37,247 bases of DNA from Gracilibacillus sp. YIM 98692 (GCF_010993965.1 NZ_WIXM01000034.1:1-37247); one strand, 5' to 3'. Shown: positions 1-9,797, counted from the first letter of the stretch. Made by a program: numbers and translations. The notes: generated from the sequence alone by a model not told the origin.

Positions 1-46
1 GATCATAACACTTTTTAAAGCAGTAAGAGTTAAACTTATTCTCATT

Positions 47-67
47 TTACTGCGCAGTTTATGGATA
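47..67 (-). repeat. Module-B repeat arm at left edge
   Basis: This 21-bp stretch is the exact reverse complement of 37112-37132, and 19 of 21 bases match the reverse complement of 29410-29430. In the two right-hand copies a module-A palindrome begins 71 bp further on; here that point would lie just outside the left edge. It is therefore probably the visible end of a composite element running leftward out of the window. Confidence 0.7.
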
Positions 68-126
68 TTGTGCAATAAATTTTATTTTTAAAAGGCAGCA
101 ATCTTGTAAAAACAGCCTTAAATTTA

Positions 127-324
127 TCATTCTGATGCATGCTCTAAAACTTTTTTTAACTTTTGCTCGAATCGTCTTCTTGGGATCATCACAGAATGTC
201 CACAGCCTTCACATTTAATTCGAATATCCATCCCCATGCGAATCACCTTCCAACGGTTTTCCCCACATGGGTGTGGCTTTTTCATCTCAACAATGTCATG
301 TAAGTCAAATTCCTTTTTTTCCAT
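127..324 (-). CDS. yyzM: DUF951 family small protein (YyzM-like)
   Basis: A 65-residue soluble protein of the DUF951 family, which has no established function. The family hallmark is visible: a DIVEMKKPHPCGENRW segment near the N-terminus, then RMGMDIRIKCEGC, giving three cysteines (Cys20, Cys38, Cys41) that could bind zinc. The C-terminal third is basic and helical, so nucleic-acid binding is possible but only inferred. The start is supported by an AAGGAG-type ribosome binding site just upstream on the minus strand. In B. subtilis a homologue sits near the GTPase gene ychF (yyaF), which may lie beyond the left edge. The family is assigned with confidence; the role is not known. Confidence 0.85.
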   Translation of the reverse strand: MEKKEFDLHDIVEMKKPHPCGENRWKVIRMGMDIRIKCEGCGHSVMIPRRRFEQKLKKVLEHASE

Positions 325-429
325 CTTCTCACTCCTTTTTTCGTTTCATCATGTAAATCTAGACAATTTATGTACAAACATTATATTAGAAAAAGGAGAA
401 ATGTGAAATGGAAAGGTTTTTCCTTATAC

Positions 430-1458
430 CTAATCATCACCCATAATTTGCTTATCTTTTATAAAAGGATACAGGAAAATGGCACATAGCAAGTACAAAT
501 TCAATGCACCGTATAATGGATACAGCCATGCTATTAATGTAGAAAAACCTATATTGGTTAGTGGAATTAAAAATAAGAGGACAACTGCTGCTATTTTCCA
601 CAAGGGATACGGAAACCTTTTACAAAGCCTTGTCACAATACCTAAAACACTAGAAATTGCGGTTGTGAATATCGCAAACCATAACAAAATAGACATCAGC
701 AAATAAGTAATGGTTGGATAATTTTTTAATATCGCAAAAAGCGGAATCTCATATAGAATAATCACTTCAGCAATTTGAATTAAGCTATTATTATATAAAA
801 AGGAAGTTAATCCTAAAATCAGTCCGCTCCCTATACTAGCAATCCAGATCTCTCCAGTTGATTTCACTTGATTTCCTACTGCACCTATAACCGCTAAAAT
901 CGATAAAATATTTAATGCAGTAAACAGGAAAGCTGCAGACCAATTCTTTTGATGGTTTAAATCTAATAGAAAGACAAGTTGCTGGTCAATCGTAAAATAC
1001 ACGAGCACGGTTAATAAACCAACAATTAATAAAGGTAAAATCACAGCATTTAAAGTTAAAATACCTTGGATTCCTCTTAAAAAAACCAGCAGCAGGAACC
1101 CTATAATGACCATAATGCCCAACCATTTCGATAATTGAAAAGCTTCAAAAGTTGCTCCGCTTCCCGCTACCATAATTACCGTTGTTGATAGTAAGTAAAA
1201 AAAGATTATCACATCATAAAATCTAGCTATCTTTTTCCCTAATAATATTTCTAAAACAGATAAATAATCTGTCGTTTGATGATAATAGCTGATTTTCATT
1301 GTTATATATACGGAAATAATGAAAAATATAGTGAACAAAACGATGGCAAGTCCACTTTCATGGCCAAAAAATTGCCATAATTCCCTACCTGAAGCATAGC
1401 CAGCTCCTACCATCGTTCCTATAATTAAAAACATCCATTTGATTCCTGATCTCCACAT
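430..1458 (-). CDS. YkvI-family integral membrane protein
   Basis: A 342-residue, highly hydrophobic protein with about ten membrane-spanning segments. The N-terminal segment GTMVGAGYASGRELWQFFG is characteristic of YkvI-type membrane proteins, which resemble amino-acid/sodium symporters in layout; the substrate is unknown. The start codon is preceded by GGAGG with good spacing. It does not overlap the next gene (DUF554), about 80 bp away, so the two may or may not be cotranscribed. In B. subtilis this position beside soj/spo0J holds other genes (yyaC, yyaD), so this is a lineage-specific arrangement. Its length fits the family. A transport function is inferred from topology only. Confidence 0.75.
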   Translation of the reverse strand: MWRSGIKWMFLIIGTMVGAGYASGRELWQFFGHESGLAIVLFTIFFIISVYITMKISYYHQTTDYLSVLEILLGKKIARFYDVIIFFYLLSTTVIMVAGSGATFEAFQLSKWLGIMVIIGFLLLVFLRGIQGILTLNAVILPLLIVGLLTVLVYFTIDQQLVFLLDLNHQKNWSAAFLFTALNILSILAVIGAVGNQVKSTGEIWIASIGSGLILGLTSFLYNNSLIQIAEVIILYEIPLFAILKNYPTITYLLMSILLWFAIFTTAISSVLGIVTRLCKRFPYPLWKIAAVVLLFLIPLTNIGFSTLIAWLYPLYGALNLYLLCAIFLYPFIKDKQIMGDD

Positions 1459-1538
1459 AGCATTGCCTCCAAAAAAGAGTTAGATATATTAAAAATATGC
1501 AATGGCTCGCAATGCTATGATGAATTCCAAAAACAGAT

Positions 1539-2246
1539 TTAGGAAAGAAGATGATAAATAGAAAAGAACAAGATAAATACTGCTATAGTTGGTAAAAAGT
1601 CCCCTACTTTAATCTTTGTGATATTTAAGATATTTAAACCAATAGCTAAGATGAGCAGACCGCCTGTAGCTGTCATTTCATTAATAAATAGCTCCAAATA
1701 GTCAGCAGGAAGCCAATTATTGATTTCAACCGCTAATAACGCTATTGCCCCTTGGTATAAAACAACTGGTATAACCGAAAACATCACACCATAACCTAAT
1801 GTAGAGGTTAATACCATTGCCATAAAACCATCTAAAAATGCTTTCGTCACAAGTACTTCATGATCTCCTCTTAAACCGCCATCTAAAGCTCCTACAATCG
1901 ACATCGCACCAACAACAAAAATTAACGAAGCTGTGACAAATCCTTCCGCTATATTCCCTTTCTCTGCTTTACTTACACTTCGTTCTAGTTTTTCCCCTAG
2001 TAAATTCAAATGATCTTCTAAATAAATGACCGTTCCAATGATAGAACCTATTAAAATACTTAATAAAATTAAAACGATATTATCAGCTTGTAAAGCCATT
2101 TGTAAACCTATCAAAGCAACTACTAACCCAATGCCTTGTAAAGCTGTCTTTTTAATCCTTTCTGGTATATTTTGAAAAATAAGCCCAATACATGAACCTA
2201 TTATAATGAATACACCGTTTACCAATGTCCCGAATAATACCATCAT
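1539..2246 (-). CDS. DUF554 family membrane protein
   Basis: A 235-residue membrane protein of the DUF554 (YqgA/YdfK-like) family, recognised by the N-terminal FGTLVNGVFIIIGSCIGL segment, the GIGLVVALIGLQMAL segment and about six or seven hydrophobic helices. Function is unknown; these are sometimes annotated as putative transporters. A GTG two codons upstream (2252) would lie inside the GGTGGAG ribosome binding site, so the ATG at 2246 is the better start. It lies upstream of the YkvI-like gene and downstream of the soj-spo0J operon, from which a hairpin at 2282-2317 separates it. Both neighbouring membrane proteins lack any obvious link to chromosome segregation. Confidence 0.78.
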   Translation of the reverse strand: MMVLFGTLVNGVFIIIGSCIGLIFQNIPERIKKTALQGIGLVVALIGLQMALQADNIVLILLSILIGSIIGTVIYLEDHLNLLGEKLERSVSKAEKGNIAEGFVTASLIFVVGAMSIVGALDGGLRGDHEVLVTKAFLDGFMAMVLTSTLGYGVMFSVIPVVLYQGAIALLAVEINNWLPADYLELFINEMTATGGLLILAIGLNILNITKIKVGDFLPTIAVFILFFSIYHLLS

Positions 2247-2281
2247 TGCCACTCCACCTATCTCTTTACTTCTACACAGAA

Positions 2282-2317
2282 AAGTCTGACCATAGATGAA
2301 GGGCTATGATCAGACTG
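2282..2317 (-). terminator. Terminator after spo0J
   Basis: On the minus strand, just after the spo0J stop, a 13-bp stem (AGTCTGATCATAG with CTATGGTCAGACT, one G-U pair) and an 8-base loop are followed by a short T-rich tail. It would end the soj-spo0J transcript before the DUF554 gene. The short U-run makes it a moderate terminator. Confidence 0.6.
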
Positions 2318-2321
2318 CTGA

Positions 2322-3158
2322 TTACTCCATTTTGTCTAAAATTCGATTTAAATCATCCTCAGAGAAAAACTCTATCTCAATTTTCCCTTTTCTTTTTCCT
2401 TTGTTAATTTTAACATTTGTTCCAAAATATGATTTTAATTGATTTTCCTTTTCCGTTATAAAGATATCTTTCTTTTCTTTCTTTTTCACTTGCTTGAGAG
2501 GTTGCTTATTTAATTCTTGAATTAAAGATTCCACCTGTCGAACGTTTAGTTTTTCATGCACAATTTTATTGACGAGAGGCTTTAATTTTTCTTTATCCTT
2601 TAGCCCTAGTAAAGCTCTTCCATGTCCCATCGATAATGCACCTTGATTAATCAGCTTCATAATATGCTCAGGTAAGCTTAATAGACGGACGAGATTGGCA
2701 ATATGCGACCTGCTTTTTCCTAATCGCTTTGCTAACTGATCTTGTGTAATACCAAGCTCATTGATGAGACGGTCATAGGCATTTGCTTCTTCAATCGGTG
2801 TTAAGTCTTCCCTTTGAATATTTTCCAATAAAGCAAGTTCCATCATCTGTTCATCAGTTAAATCTTTTACAATCACCGGTATTTTTTCAAAATTAGCTTC
2901 TTTTGCCGCTCTAAACCTTCGTTCCCCAACAACAATTTCATAGCCTTTAATACTTTTTCGTACCGTCAGAGGCTGCAATATACCATGTTGAAGAATAGAC
3001 TCCTTTAACTCTTCAATAGCCTCTTCTTCAAATACTTTCCGTGGTTGGTATGGATTTGGCCTGCATTCTAATATAGAAATTTCTTCTACCTGATCTGTGC
3101 TACTTTCTTCCAATTCAGGAAAAAAAGCATTTATTCCCTTCCCCAATCCTTTAGCCAT
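2322..3158 (-). CDS. spo0J: Chromosome-partitioning protein ParB/Spo0J
   Basis: A CTP-dependent DNA clamp that loads at parS, spreads along DNA, recruits SMC and controls Soj. The 278-residue protein has the ParB order: N-terminal PNPYQPRK (residues 35-41), the nucleotide-binding GERRFR box (78-83), a QREDLTPIEEA segment near 115-125, a helix-turn-helix at about 139-160 (TQDQLAKRLGKSRSHIANL) that reads parS, and a basic linker before the C-terminal dimerisation domain. It overlaps soj by 8 bp, and its ribosome binding site lies inside the soj end, so the two are probably translationally coupled. A perfect parS lies at 5067-5082. This is the Spo0J paralogue rather than Noc because it is paired with ParA. 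Confidence 0.97.
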   Translation of the reverse strand: MAKGLGKGINAFFPELEESSTDQVEEISILECRPNPYQPRKVFEEEAIEELKESILQHGILQPLTVRKSIKGYEIVVGERRFRAAKEANFEKIPVIVKDLTDEQMMELALLENIQREDLTPIEEANAYDRLINELGITQDQLAKRLGKSRSHIANLVRLLSLPEHIMKLINQGALSMGHGRALLGLKDKEKLKPLVNKIVHEKLNVRQVESLIQELNKQPLKQVKKKEKKDIFITEKENQLKSYFGTNVKINKGKRKGKIEIEFFSEDDLNRILDKME

Positions 3159-3912
3159 TCGCGATCACTTCCTTTGCTAAGTCCAAATATACCTCTGCTC
3201 CTCTTGATTTCGGATCATATGAGATGATCGGTTGTCCATGACTTGGAGCCTCTCCTAAGCGGATATTTCTTGGAATAATAGACTGATAGACTTTACTTTG
3301 AAAATATTTTTTCACTTCATCAATAACTTGAATTCCTAGGTTTGTCCTTGCATCAAGCATGGTTAAGAGTACACCTTCTACCATTAATGCTTTATTTAAA
3401 TGCTTTTGCACTAACCGAATGGTATTTAAGAGTTGACTTAATCCTTCTAAAGCATAATATTCACACTGCACAGGTATAATCACAGAGTCCGAAGCAGTTA
3501 AAGCATTAATTGTTAGTAATCCTAGTGACGGCGGACAATCAATAATAATATAATCATATTGCTCTTTTATACTATCAATGGCTTTTTTTAACCGTACTTC
3601 TCTTGATAAAGTCGAGACTAATTCTATTTCAGCACCAGCTAATTGAATAGTGGCTGGAATAATATCTAGATTTTTGATGTCTGTATGAATACAAATCTGA
3701 TCAGCGGTCAAATCATCCACTAACGCATTATAAACACATTGTTCCACATCCCCTTTATTAATGCCAACACCGCTTGTTGTATTGCCTTGAGGATCGATAT
3801 CAACGATCAGAATTTTTTTATCTAAATGTGCTAAACATGCACTTAAATTGACAGAAGAAGTTGTTTTGCCTACGCCTCCTTTTTGGTTTGCTACGGCAAT
3901 TACCTTTCCCAT
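3151..3912 (-). CDS. soj: ParA-family ATPase Soj
   Basis: A 253-residue P-loop ATPase that partners Spo0J in origin segregation and modulates DnaA activity in Bacillus. The deviant Walker A motif KGGVGKTT spans residues 11-18 with the signature lysine (Lys11) and catalytic lysine (Lys16). The Walker A' IVDIDPQGN places the key aspartate at residue 40, and IIIDCPPSLG near 120 is Walker B. It is a chromosomal-type ParA without an extra N-terminal helix-turn-helix domain. It is first in a two-gene operon with spo0J and has a TTGACA/TACTAT promoter at 3987-4014. Length matches B. subtilis Soj. Confidence 0.97.
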   Translation of the reverse strand: MGKVIAVANQKGGVGKTTSSVNLSACLAHLDKKILIVDIDPQGNTTSGVGINKGDVEQCVYNALVDDLTADQICIHTDIKNLDIIPATIQLAGAEIELVSTLSREVRLKKAIDSIKEQYDYIIIDCPPSLGLLTINALTASDSVIIPVQCEYYALEGLSQLLNTIRLVQKHLNKALMVEGVLLTMLDARTNLGIQVIDEVKKYFQSKVYQSIIPRNIRLGEAPSHGQPIISYDPKSRGAEVYLDLAKEVIANG

Positions 3913-3986
3913 GATGCCACCTACCTCTTACGTCTTTTTCATTATTTTATCATTAAAGTCGTTCAAGCAACCACTATTTTCACAAT

Positions 3987-4014
3987 ATAGTAATAATTAG
4001 GTCTTTTGTGTCAA
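3987..4014 (-). promoter_or_regulatory. Candidate sigma-A promoter of soj-spo0J
   Basis: Read on the minus strand, TTGACA (4009-4014) and TACTAT (3987-3992) are separated by 16 bp, about 75 bp upstream of the soj start. The -35 is perfect. A TATATT with a 19-bp spacer overlaps it and is an alternative -10. Confidence 0.5.
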
Positions 4015-4042
4015 TTCATTAGCAACCCCTATACACAAAACA

Positions 4043-4071
4043 ACCCATCTTTTAACAATGGAAAGATGGGT
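4043..4071 (-). terminator. Terminator after noc
   Basis: A few bases past the noc stop on the minus strand, ACCCATCTTT pairs perfectly with AAAGATGGGT around a 9-base loop and is followed by TGTTTTGTG. It separates noc from the soj promoter. Confidence 0.65.
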
Positions 4072-4079
4072 AAACATGC

Positions 4080-4946
4080 TCAATTCTTTTTTGGTATTTT
4101 GATCGTTATTTGATAGTAATCATCGTAATCTTGTTCATTTGTTTCTAAATTTATTCCAGTGTCCGATACCATATCTAATGATTGACGGATTGTGTTCATG
4201 GCGATCCGCATATCTTTATTAACCCCTTTTAATCGAGGCTTTTTCGGTTTTTCCTTCTTAGTAAATAGCTTTTCAATCTGCGCTTCTGTCTGTTTTACAT
4301 TTAAATCATTTTCAATGATTTGATTTAATATGTCTATTTGCAGTTCTCGCTCTTTCAGCACAATTAATGCTCTTGCGTGTCTTTCCGTTATTTTTTTCTC
4401 CATAATAGCTTGTTGCACTTCTTCTGGAAGCTTTAATAATCGCATCTTATTGGCAATAGTCGATTGACTTTTTCCTAGTCGTTGTGCAAGCGCTTCTTGC
4501 GTTAATTCATGCATTTCAATTAACTTCTCATATGCTCTTGCTTCTTCAATAACCGTTAATTCTTCACGCTGCAGGTTTTCAATAAGGGCAACAGAAGCTG
4601 TCTCCCTATCGGTCATATCCCGAATAATGGCAGGTACTTGCTCCCAATTCAAACTTTGCGCAGCTCGCCAACGTCTTTCCCCTGCTATCAATTCATATTG
4701 GTCGTCTTCCTCTGATAACCTACGCACTACAATAGGTTGAATCATACCATGTGTATGTAATGTTTGGGCAAGTTCTTCTATTTTTTCCTGACTAAAAATA
4801 GCTCGCGGTTGATAGCGGTTTGCTTGGATATTAGCAACTGGCAAATGAACGACCTCATCCTCATTAGCAGTATTCTCTTCCTCTACAAACCCTTCTTCGA
4901 CCGTTTTATCCCCTAGACCAAATAATTTACTAAATGGGTGTAACAT
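4080..4946 (-). CDS. noc: Nucleoid occlusion protein Noc
   Basis: A ParB paralogue that binds its own chromosomal sites and the membrane to block division over the nucleoid. The 288-residue protein begins with a short amphipathic segment ([12 protein letters not shown], residues 3-14) that corresponds to the membrane-targeting helix of B. subtilis Noc. Then come the ParB motifs: RYQPR (44-48), GERRWR (89-94), a [11 protein letters not shown] segment and a helix-turn-helix ([20 protein letters not shown]). The late [10 protein letters not shown] motif and the C-terminal [14 protein letters not shown] segment are Noc-like. It stands alone rather than beside a ParA gene. No perfect Noc-binding palindrome (ATTTCCCGGGAAAT) was noticed nearby. 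Confidence 0.95.
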   Translation of the reverse strand: MLHPFSKLFGLGDKTVEEGFVEEENTANEDEVVHLPVANIQANRYQPRAIFSQEKIEELAQTLHTHGMIQPIVVRRLSEEDDQYELIAGERRWRAAQSLNWEQVPAIIRDMTDRETASVALIENLQREELTVIEEARAYEKLIEMHELTQEALAQRLGKSQSTIANKMRLLKLPEEVQQAIMEKKITERHARALIVLKERELQIDILNQIIENDLNVKQTEAQIEKLFTKKEKPKKPRLKGVNKDMRIAMNTIRQSLDMVSDTGINLETNEQDYDDYYQITIKIPKKN

Positions 4947-5066
4947 ACTTCAACACCACCTTCATATGCTTTACCAAGTTCGTTTCTCCATCCGTTTTAC
5001 ATTTAAATATCTCGTTTATTATATAAAAACAAAACTTAAGATGATTAAAAAATAAGGCCATCATTT

Positions 5067-5082
5067 TGTTTCACGTGAAACA
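5067..5082. promoter_or_regulatory. parS: Perfect parS centromere site
   Basis: TGTTTCACGTGAAACA, the exact 16-bp palindromic consensus bound by Spo0J/ParB, lies in the gap between noc and rsmG. It sits about 7 kb from oriC, where Spo0J would load and recruit SMC. Confidence 0.97.
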
Positions 5083-5169
5083 GTTCGTATGCTGTTGGTT
5101 CTATTTTATCATAAAAAGAAAAAAAGAAGGTAGCAAATCAATCATTTATTTTGAATAAAGTCTTTTTTT

Positions 5170-5886
5170 CTATTCTAAAGGCTTTTTATTCGGGGTACCT
5201 GGTTTCCTTGGATATTTTTTAGGTGTCTTTTTCTTTTTGTCCACCAACACGATATTTCTTTCTCCATTTTCATCAGGTAACTGGAAAGTTTCTACTTTCC
5301 TTACCTTCCCCCCCAGTAATTCTATGGCTTGATCTGCTACTTTTAATTCTTCTTGAACATTAGATCCCTTCATCGCCAGCAAAGTTCCATTTGTACGAGC
5401 TAATGGTAAACAAAGCTCACTTAACACAGACATACGCGCAACAGCTCGCGCCATTACCACATCGAAGCGATTTCTGAATGCTTCTTTTTTGCCAAATAAT
5501 TCGGCACGGTCATGATAAAAAGATACGTCTGTTAAGTTTAATTCTGATGCTAAATGATTTAAGAAATTAATACGCTTTTGCAAAGAGTCTACAATCGAAA
5601 TTTTTAAATGTGGATAAATTATTTTCAGCGGAATGCTAGGGAATCCTGCACCAGCTCCCACATCACATATGTCTAGTTCATTGCTGAAATCAAAGTAAAA
5701 GGCTGCAGTTACAGAATCATAGAAGTGTTTCGCAAATACTTCCTCCTTGTCTGTAATCGCAGTTAAGTTCATTTTTTCATTCCACTCCACTAAAATTTGA
5801 TAATATTTTTCGAATAGAGCTATCTGATCATCAGAAAGCTCTATTCTTTTTTCTAATAAATGAGATCGAAAAGCTTCTATATTCAT
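5170..5886 (-). CDS. rsmG: 16S rRNA (guanine-527-N7)-methyltransferase RsmG
   Basis: An S-adenosylmethionine-dependent methyltransferase that makes m7G at position 527 of 16S rRNA; loss gives low-level streptomycin resistance in other bacteria. The 238-residue protein shows the GidB fold: [12 protein letters not shown] near residues 35-46, the SAM-binding [13 protein letters not shown] loop (75-87), and [19 protein letters not shown]. The basic C-terminal tail ([18 protein letters not shown]) is typical of Bacillus homologues. It starts 15 bp after the mnmG stop with a GAGGTG ribosome binding site, so it is the last gene of the mnmE-mnmG-rsmG cluster. Confidence 0.97.
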   Translation of the reverse strand: MNIEAFRSHLLEKRIELSDDQIALFEKYYQILVEWNEKMNLTAITDKEEVFAKHFYDSVTAAFYFDFSNELDICDVGAGAGFPSIPLKIIYPHLKISIVDSLQKRINFLNHLASELNLTDVSFYHDRAELFGKKEAFRNRFDVVMARAVARMSVLSELCLPLARTNGTLLAMKGSNVQEELKVADQAIELLGGKVRKVETFQLPDENGERNIVLVDKKKKTPKKYPRKPGTPNKKPLE

Positions 5887-5901
5887 GACAATAAGGCACC
5901 T

Positions 5902-7794
5902 CTATTCACTCGAAACTTTGGCTACATTCCCTTGTTCAATATACACTAATAGAATCGAAATATCGGCTGGATTTACACCGGAAATCCGCGATGCTTGCGC
6001 AACTGATAAAGGTCGAACTTTTTTCAGCTTCTCTCTTGCTTCTGTCGCAATACCGCTGATTGCATCATAGTCAATATTTTCTGGAATGACTTTGCTTTCC
6101 ATTTTCTTCAGCTTTTCTACTTGTTGATTAGATTTTGAGATATAACCTTGATACTTAATTTGTATTTCCACTTGTTCTTTTACATCTGCTGCTAAATCTT
6201 TTTCTGATGGGGTCACTTGTTCAATCACATCATATGTCACTTCTGGCCTTTTTAATAAATCGTAAGCAAGCACCCCATCTTTTAGTCTTGTACCACCGAT
6301 AGATTCCATTAATTGCTGTAATTCTTCTGTTGGCTTCAACCGTACTTTACTTAAACGTTCTTTTTCTTCTTCGATTAGATGTTTTTTCTCTTCAAATCGT
6401 TGATAACGTTCTTTTGATATAAGACCAAGTTTATATCCCAATTCGGTTAATCTTAAGTCTGCATTATCATGCCTTAATAAGAGACGGTACTCCGCTCGAG
6501 AAGTTAACAAACGATAAGGTTCATTCGTCCCTTTTGTAACAAGGTCATCAATTAATACACCGATATATGCTTGGGAACGATCTAAAATGACAGAATCTTT
6601 ACCAAGTGCCTTAGCAGCTGCATTAATCCCAGCCATAATCCCTTGACCTGCTGCCTCTTCATAACCAGAAGTACCGTTGATTTGGCCTGCAGTGAACAAT
6701 CCTTCAATATTTTTCACTTCCAATGTTGGCCAAAGCTGTGTTGGTACAACTGCATCATATTCAATTGCATAACCTGCTCGCATAATTTCTGCTTCTTCTA
6801 ACCCAGGGATGCTGCGCAATATTTGATGCTGCACATATTCTGGCAGAGATGTAGAAAGACCTTGTACGTATACTTCGTCTGTATTTTTCCCTTCAGGCTC
6901 TAAGAAAACTTGATGTCTCGGTTTATCATGAAAACGAACAATTTTATCTTCAATGGATGGACAATATCTTGGACCTGTCCCTTTTATCATTCCTGAATAC
7001 ATTGCGGAAAGTCCTAAGTTTTCATTAATAACTTCATGTGTTTTTTCATTTGTATACGTTAACCAGCAAGGAATTTGGTCTAATATGGCTTCCGTTGTTT
7101 CATAAGAGAAATGCTGCGGATGTTCATCTCCTGGCTGGATTTCCGTTTTGCCATAATCGATGGATTGATTATGAACCCTTGGCGGTGTCCCTGTTTTAAA
7201 GCGCACAAGATCAAACCCTAGTTCTTCTAAATGTTCTGCAAGCTTCACACTTGCACGCTGATTATTTGGGCCACTTTCATAAGAAATATCGCCAATAATT
7301 ACACGACCTCGCATAAACGTACCTGTCGTTATAATCACCGTTTTTGCACGATATAATGCTTTGGTTTCAGTAATCACTCCTTTACATTTCCCATCTTCCA
7401 TAAGTAATTGCTCTACCACGCCTTGTCTTAAAGTTAAATTAGGCTCTTTTTCTAATATACTTTTCATCTCTTGAATATATAATGGTTTATCAGCTTGTGC
7501 TCTTAATGCACGTACTGCCGGGCCTTTTCCTGTGTTTAACATACGCATTTGAATATACGTTTTATCAATTACTTTACCCATTAAACCACCTAAGGCATCC
7601 ACTTCTCTTACGACAATTCCTTTAGCGGGTCCTCCAATAGATGGGTTACATGGCATAAATGCAATCATATCTAAATTTAAAGTTAACATAAGTGTTTTTG
7701 CACCGCGTCTTGCCGCAGCATGTGCAGCTTCTACTCCCGCATGTCCTGCACCAATCACAATAACATCATATTGACCAGCTTCATATGTTGACAT
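5902..7794 (-). CDS. mnmG: tRNA U34 carboxymethylaminomethyl-modifying subunit MnmG
   Basis: The FAD subunit of the MnmEG complex, which installs the cmnm5 group on wobble uridine 34 of several tRNAs. With the start at 7794 it is 630 residues, the usual length. A longer reading frame beginning at 7818 would place the AAGGAGGA ribosome binding site inside the coding sequence, so the shorter start is chosen. The FAD-binding GAGHAG is at residues 15-20, the conserved CNPSIGG starts at Cys49, and [15 protein letters not shown] carries the second conserved cysteine. The C-terminal helical MnmE-binding region ([19 protein letters not shown]) is present. mnmE ends 29 bp upstream. Confidence 0.98.
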   Translation of the reverse strand: MSTYEAGQYDVIVIGAGHAGVEAAHAAARRGAKTLMLTLNLDMIAFMPCNPSIGGPAKGIVVREVDALGGLMGKVIDKTYIQMRMLNTGKGPAVRALRAQADKPLYIQEMKSILEKEPNLTLRQGVVEQLLMEDGKCKGVITETKALYRAKTVIITTGTFMRGRVIIGDISYESGPNNQRASVKLAEHLEELGFDLVRFKTGTPPRVHNQSIDYGKTEIQPGDEHPQHFSYETTEAILDQIPCWLTYTNEKTHEVINENLGLSAMYSGMIKGTGPRYCPSIEDKIVRFHDKPRHQVFLEPEGKNTDEVYVQGLSTSLPEYVQHQILRSIPGLEEAEIMRAGYAIEYDAVVPTQLWPTLEVKNIEGLFTAGQINGTSGYEEAAGQGIMAGINAAAKALGKDSVILDRSQAYIGVLIDDLVTKGTNEPYRLLTSRAEYRLLLRHDNADLRLTELGYKLGLISKERYQRFEEKKHLIEEEKERLSKVRLKPTEELQQLMESIGGTRLKDGVLAYDLLKRPEVTYDVIEQVTPSEKDLAADVKEQVEIQIKYQGYISKSNQQVEKLKKMESKVIPENIDYDAISGIATEAREKLKKVRPLSVAQASRISGVNPADISILLVYIEQGNVAKVSSE

Positions 7795-7823
7795 GGCTGA
7801 TCCTCCTTTTCCTATCATTTATT

Positions 7824-9200
7824 CTATTTACCAAGACAGAACTGAGAAAATAATTGATCAATCAGGCTATCTTGTACCGTATCACCAATAATCTCACCAA
7901 GTAATTCCCAAGCTCTCGTTACATCTATTTGTACTAGGTCTATTGGCATGTCTGCTTCAATGGCATTTCTAGCATCATCTAATGCTTGTAGCGTTTGCTG
8001 TAACAGTTGAATATGGCGAACGTTTGATACATAAGACATATCACCTGTTTCAATGTCACCCATAAAGAAAGTATCGGCAATTGCCTCTTCTAATTTGTCA
8101 ATCCCTTCATCTTCGATCAATGTAGTCGTTATCACTTTTTGATCTCCAGCTAATTGCTTTACTTCTTCCAAGTTTAACTTCTGAGGCAAGTCCGTTTTAT
8201 TGACGATCACAATATATTCTAAACCCTTCACAGCCTCAAATAATTGACGATCTTCCTCTGTTAATTCTTCTCCATTATTCAAAACAAGCAAAATCAAATC
8301 AGATTGTTTCAACGCTTCTCTTGAACGTTCCACCCCGATTTTTTCAACAATATCCTCTGTTTCTCGAATTCCTGCCGTATCAACGAGTCTTAATGGGATA
8401 CCTCTTATATTGACATACTCTTCAATCACATCTCTTGTCGTCCCAGGTATATCGGTCACAATTGCTTTTGTTTCTTGTACCAATGCGTTTAATAAGGAAG
8501 ATTTCCCTACATTGGGACGACCAATTATAGCTGTAGCAATCCCTTCTCGTAATATTTTCCCTTGCTTTGCCATACTAAGTAATCTTTCTACTTCTTGATA
8601 TACATATTTCGTTTTTTCTTTTAATAACTGATGGGACATTTCTTCCACATCATCATATTCTGGGTAATCAATATTCACTTCTACATGAGCAACTGTTTCA
8701 ATAAGTTGATGTCGCAACTGACTGACCTGTTTTGATAATTTTCCATCCAATTGCTTTAAGGCAATGTTCATAGCCTTGTCTGTTTTTGCTCGAATTAGGT
8801 CCATTACAGCTTCTGCTTGAGATAAATCAATTCTTCCATTTAAAAAAGCTCGCTTCGTAAATTCTCCCGGTTCCGCTAATCGAGCACCATTTGCTAATAC
8901 AAGCTCTAATAAACGATTTACCGAAGCAAGCCCTCCATGACAATTGATTTCTACTACATCTTCTTTTGTGAAGGTTTTTGGAGCACGCATGACATTAACC
9001 ATGACTTCCTCTATTACTTCCTTCTCTTTTGGCTCCACTATTTTTCCGTAATTTATCGTATGAGAGGCTACCTCCTCTAAACTTTTCCCATCAAATAACC
9101 TATTTACAATCGGAATTGCCTCTTCCCCAGTTAAACGAACAATCGCAATAGCCCCTTCCCCTATAGGAGTGGATATTGCAGCTATTGTATCTGTTTCCAT
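7824..9200 (-). CDS. mnmE: tRNA modification GTPase MnmE
   Basis: The GTPase partner of MnmG. From the ATG at 9200, preceded by GGAGGTG, it is 458 residues; the longer frame to 9230 contains that ribosome binding site. The N-terminal tetrahydrofolate-binding domain (about 1-118) includes [14 protein letters not shown] helical domain is split around the G domain, with G1 GRPNVGKS (227-234), DTAGIRET (274-281) and NKTDLP near 337. The protein ends with the catalytic CLGK motif (Cys455). It is upstream of mnmG and has a 597-bp intergenic region before it that contains DnaA boxes. Confidence 0.98.
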   Translation of the reverse strand: METDTIAAISTPIGEGAIAIVRLTGEEAIPIVNRLFDGKSLEEVASHTINYGKIVEPKEKEVIEEVMVNVMRAPKTFTKEDVVEINCHGGLASVNRLLELVLANGARLAEPGEFTKRAFLNGRIDLSQAEAVMDLIRAKTDKAMNIALKQLDGKLSKQVSQLRHQLIETVAHVEVNIDYPEYDDVEEMSHQLLKEKTKYVYQEVERLLSMAKQGKILREGIATAIIGRPNVGKSSLLNALVQETKAIVTDIPGTTRDVIEEYVNIRGIPLRLVDTAGIRETEDIVEKIGVERSREALKQSDLILLVLNNGEELTEEDRQLFEAVKGLEYIVIVNKTDLPQKLNLEEVKQLAGDQKVITTTLIEDEGIDKLEEAIADTFFMGDIETGDMSYVSNVRHIQLLQQTLQALDDARNAIEADMPIDLVQIDVTRAWELLGEIIGDTVQDSLIDQLFSQFCLGK

Positions 9201-9222
9201 TTTTTCACCTCCATGTTTTACG

Positions 9223-9361
9223 TTATCCACATCTATATCAAAGAAATATTATTATCACTCCACTAACTTATTAGAATACCATAAATCAGCTATAAAAGAA
9301 AAGATATCCACATCTTTTTTTGGTAATCCTTTTTGGCTTATTTTTATCCACATGTGAATAA
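9223..9361. promoter_or_regulatory. DnaA-box group upstream of mnmE
   Basis: Perfect TTATCCACA boxes lie at 9223-9231 and 9344-9352. One-mismatch boxes lie at 9304-9312 (ATATCCACA) and, in the opposite direction, 9353-9361 (TGTGAATAA). The last two abut head to head. They lie just upstream of the mnmE start, about 2.7 kb left of oriC, and might regulate mnmE or titrate DnaA. Confidence 0.55.
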
Positions 9362-9521
9362 CTTATTTACCAATCCTTTTATTTAGTTAGTAAGAAACGT
9401 AAATATTAAAAAGTGGAAAAACCCGCCCCTAAATGAACATCCATACATTTCGTAATATATAACTCGCGACATGGCAAAATTTTTAATACTTGAAAAATTA
9501 ACTTTGAATACCGCTACAGAA

Positions 9522-9554
9522 ACATACTTCGCTTTCCATGGGAGTCTACGTATA
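9522..9554 (+). repeat. Degenerate, centrally deleted module-A repeat
   Basis: ATACTTCGCTTTCC is followed almost at once by GGGAGTCTACGTAT. These are the left and right ends of the module-A repeat seen at 29681-29788, with the roughly 75-bp centre missing. The surrounding 9362-9754 stretch holds no convincing gene; open frames across it are short and without recognisable content. Confidence 0.55.
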
Positions 9555-9755
9555 TTTTCCCACTGGACTAGCACTCACTTAAGAAAGAATGGTGGAAAGC
9601 CACGTTTAAAAAATAAGGCGCAGTTTGAAGCTATTATGAAAGCATTTGCTTCTTTCTTCTTTCATAAGATACTGGCTTTCCTATCATTATTTCCTTAGTA
9701 CATGCCAACAGTCGAATGGACATCCATGCTAATAATTTTTGTACCTTTCTAACAC

Positions 9756-9787
9756 AAAAAAATGGTGATAAGTTTACCTTACCACCA
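9756..9787 (-). terminator. Terminator after jag
   Basis: On the minus strand TGGTGGTAAG pairs with CTTATCACCA (one G-U) around a 5-base loop and is followed directly by seven Ts (A-run 9756-9762). This is a classic intrinsic terminator ending the rpmH-rnpA-spoIIIJ-jag transcript. Confidence 0.85.
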
Positions 9788-9797
9788 CTTGTGTTTA

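Noticed and set aside
479-706. 75-codon plus-strand frame within the YkvI gene
   Set aside because: It lies entirely inside a well-supported membrane protein gene on the other strand and has no recognisable content or ribosome binding site.
9383-9698. Two short frames (63 and 75 codons) in the mnmE-jag gap
   Set aside because: They cross the degenerate module-A copy, lack ribosome binding sites and resemble no family.
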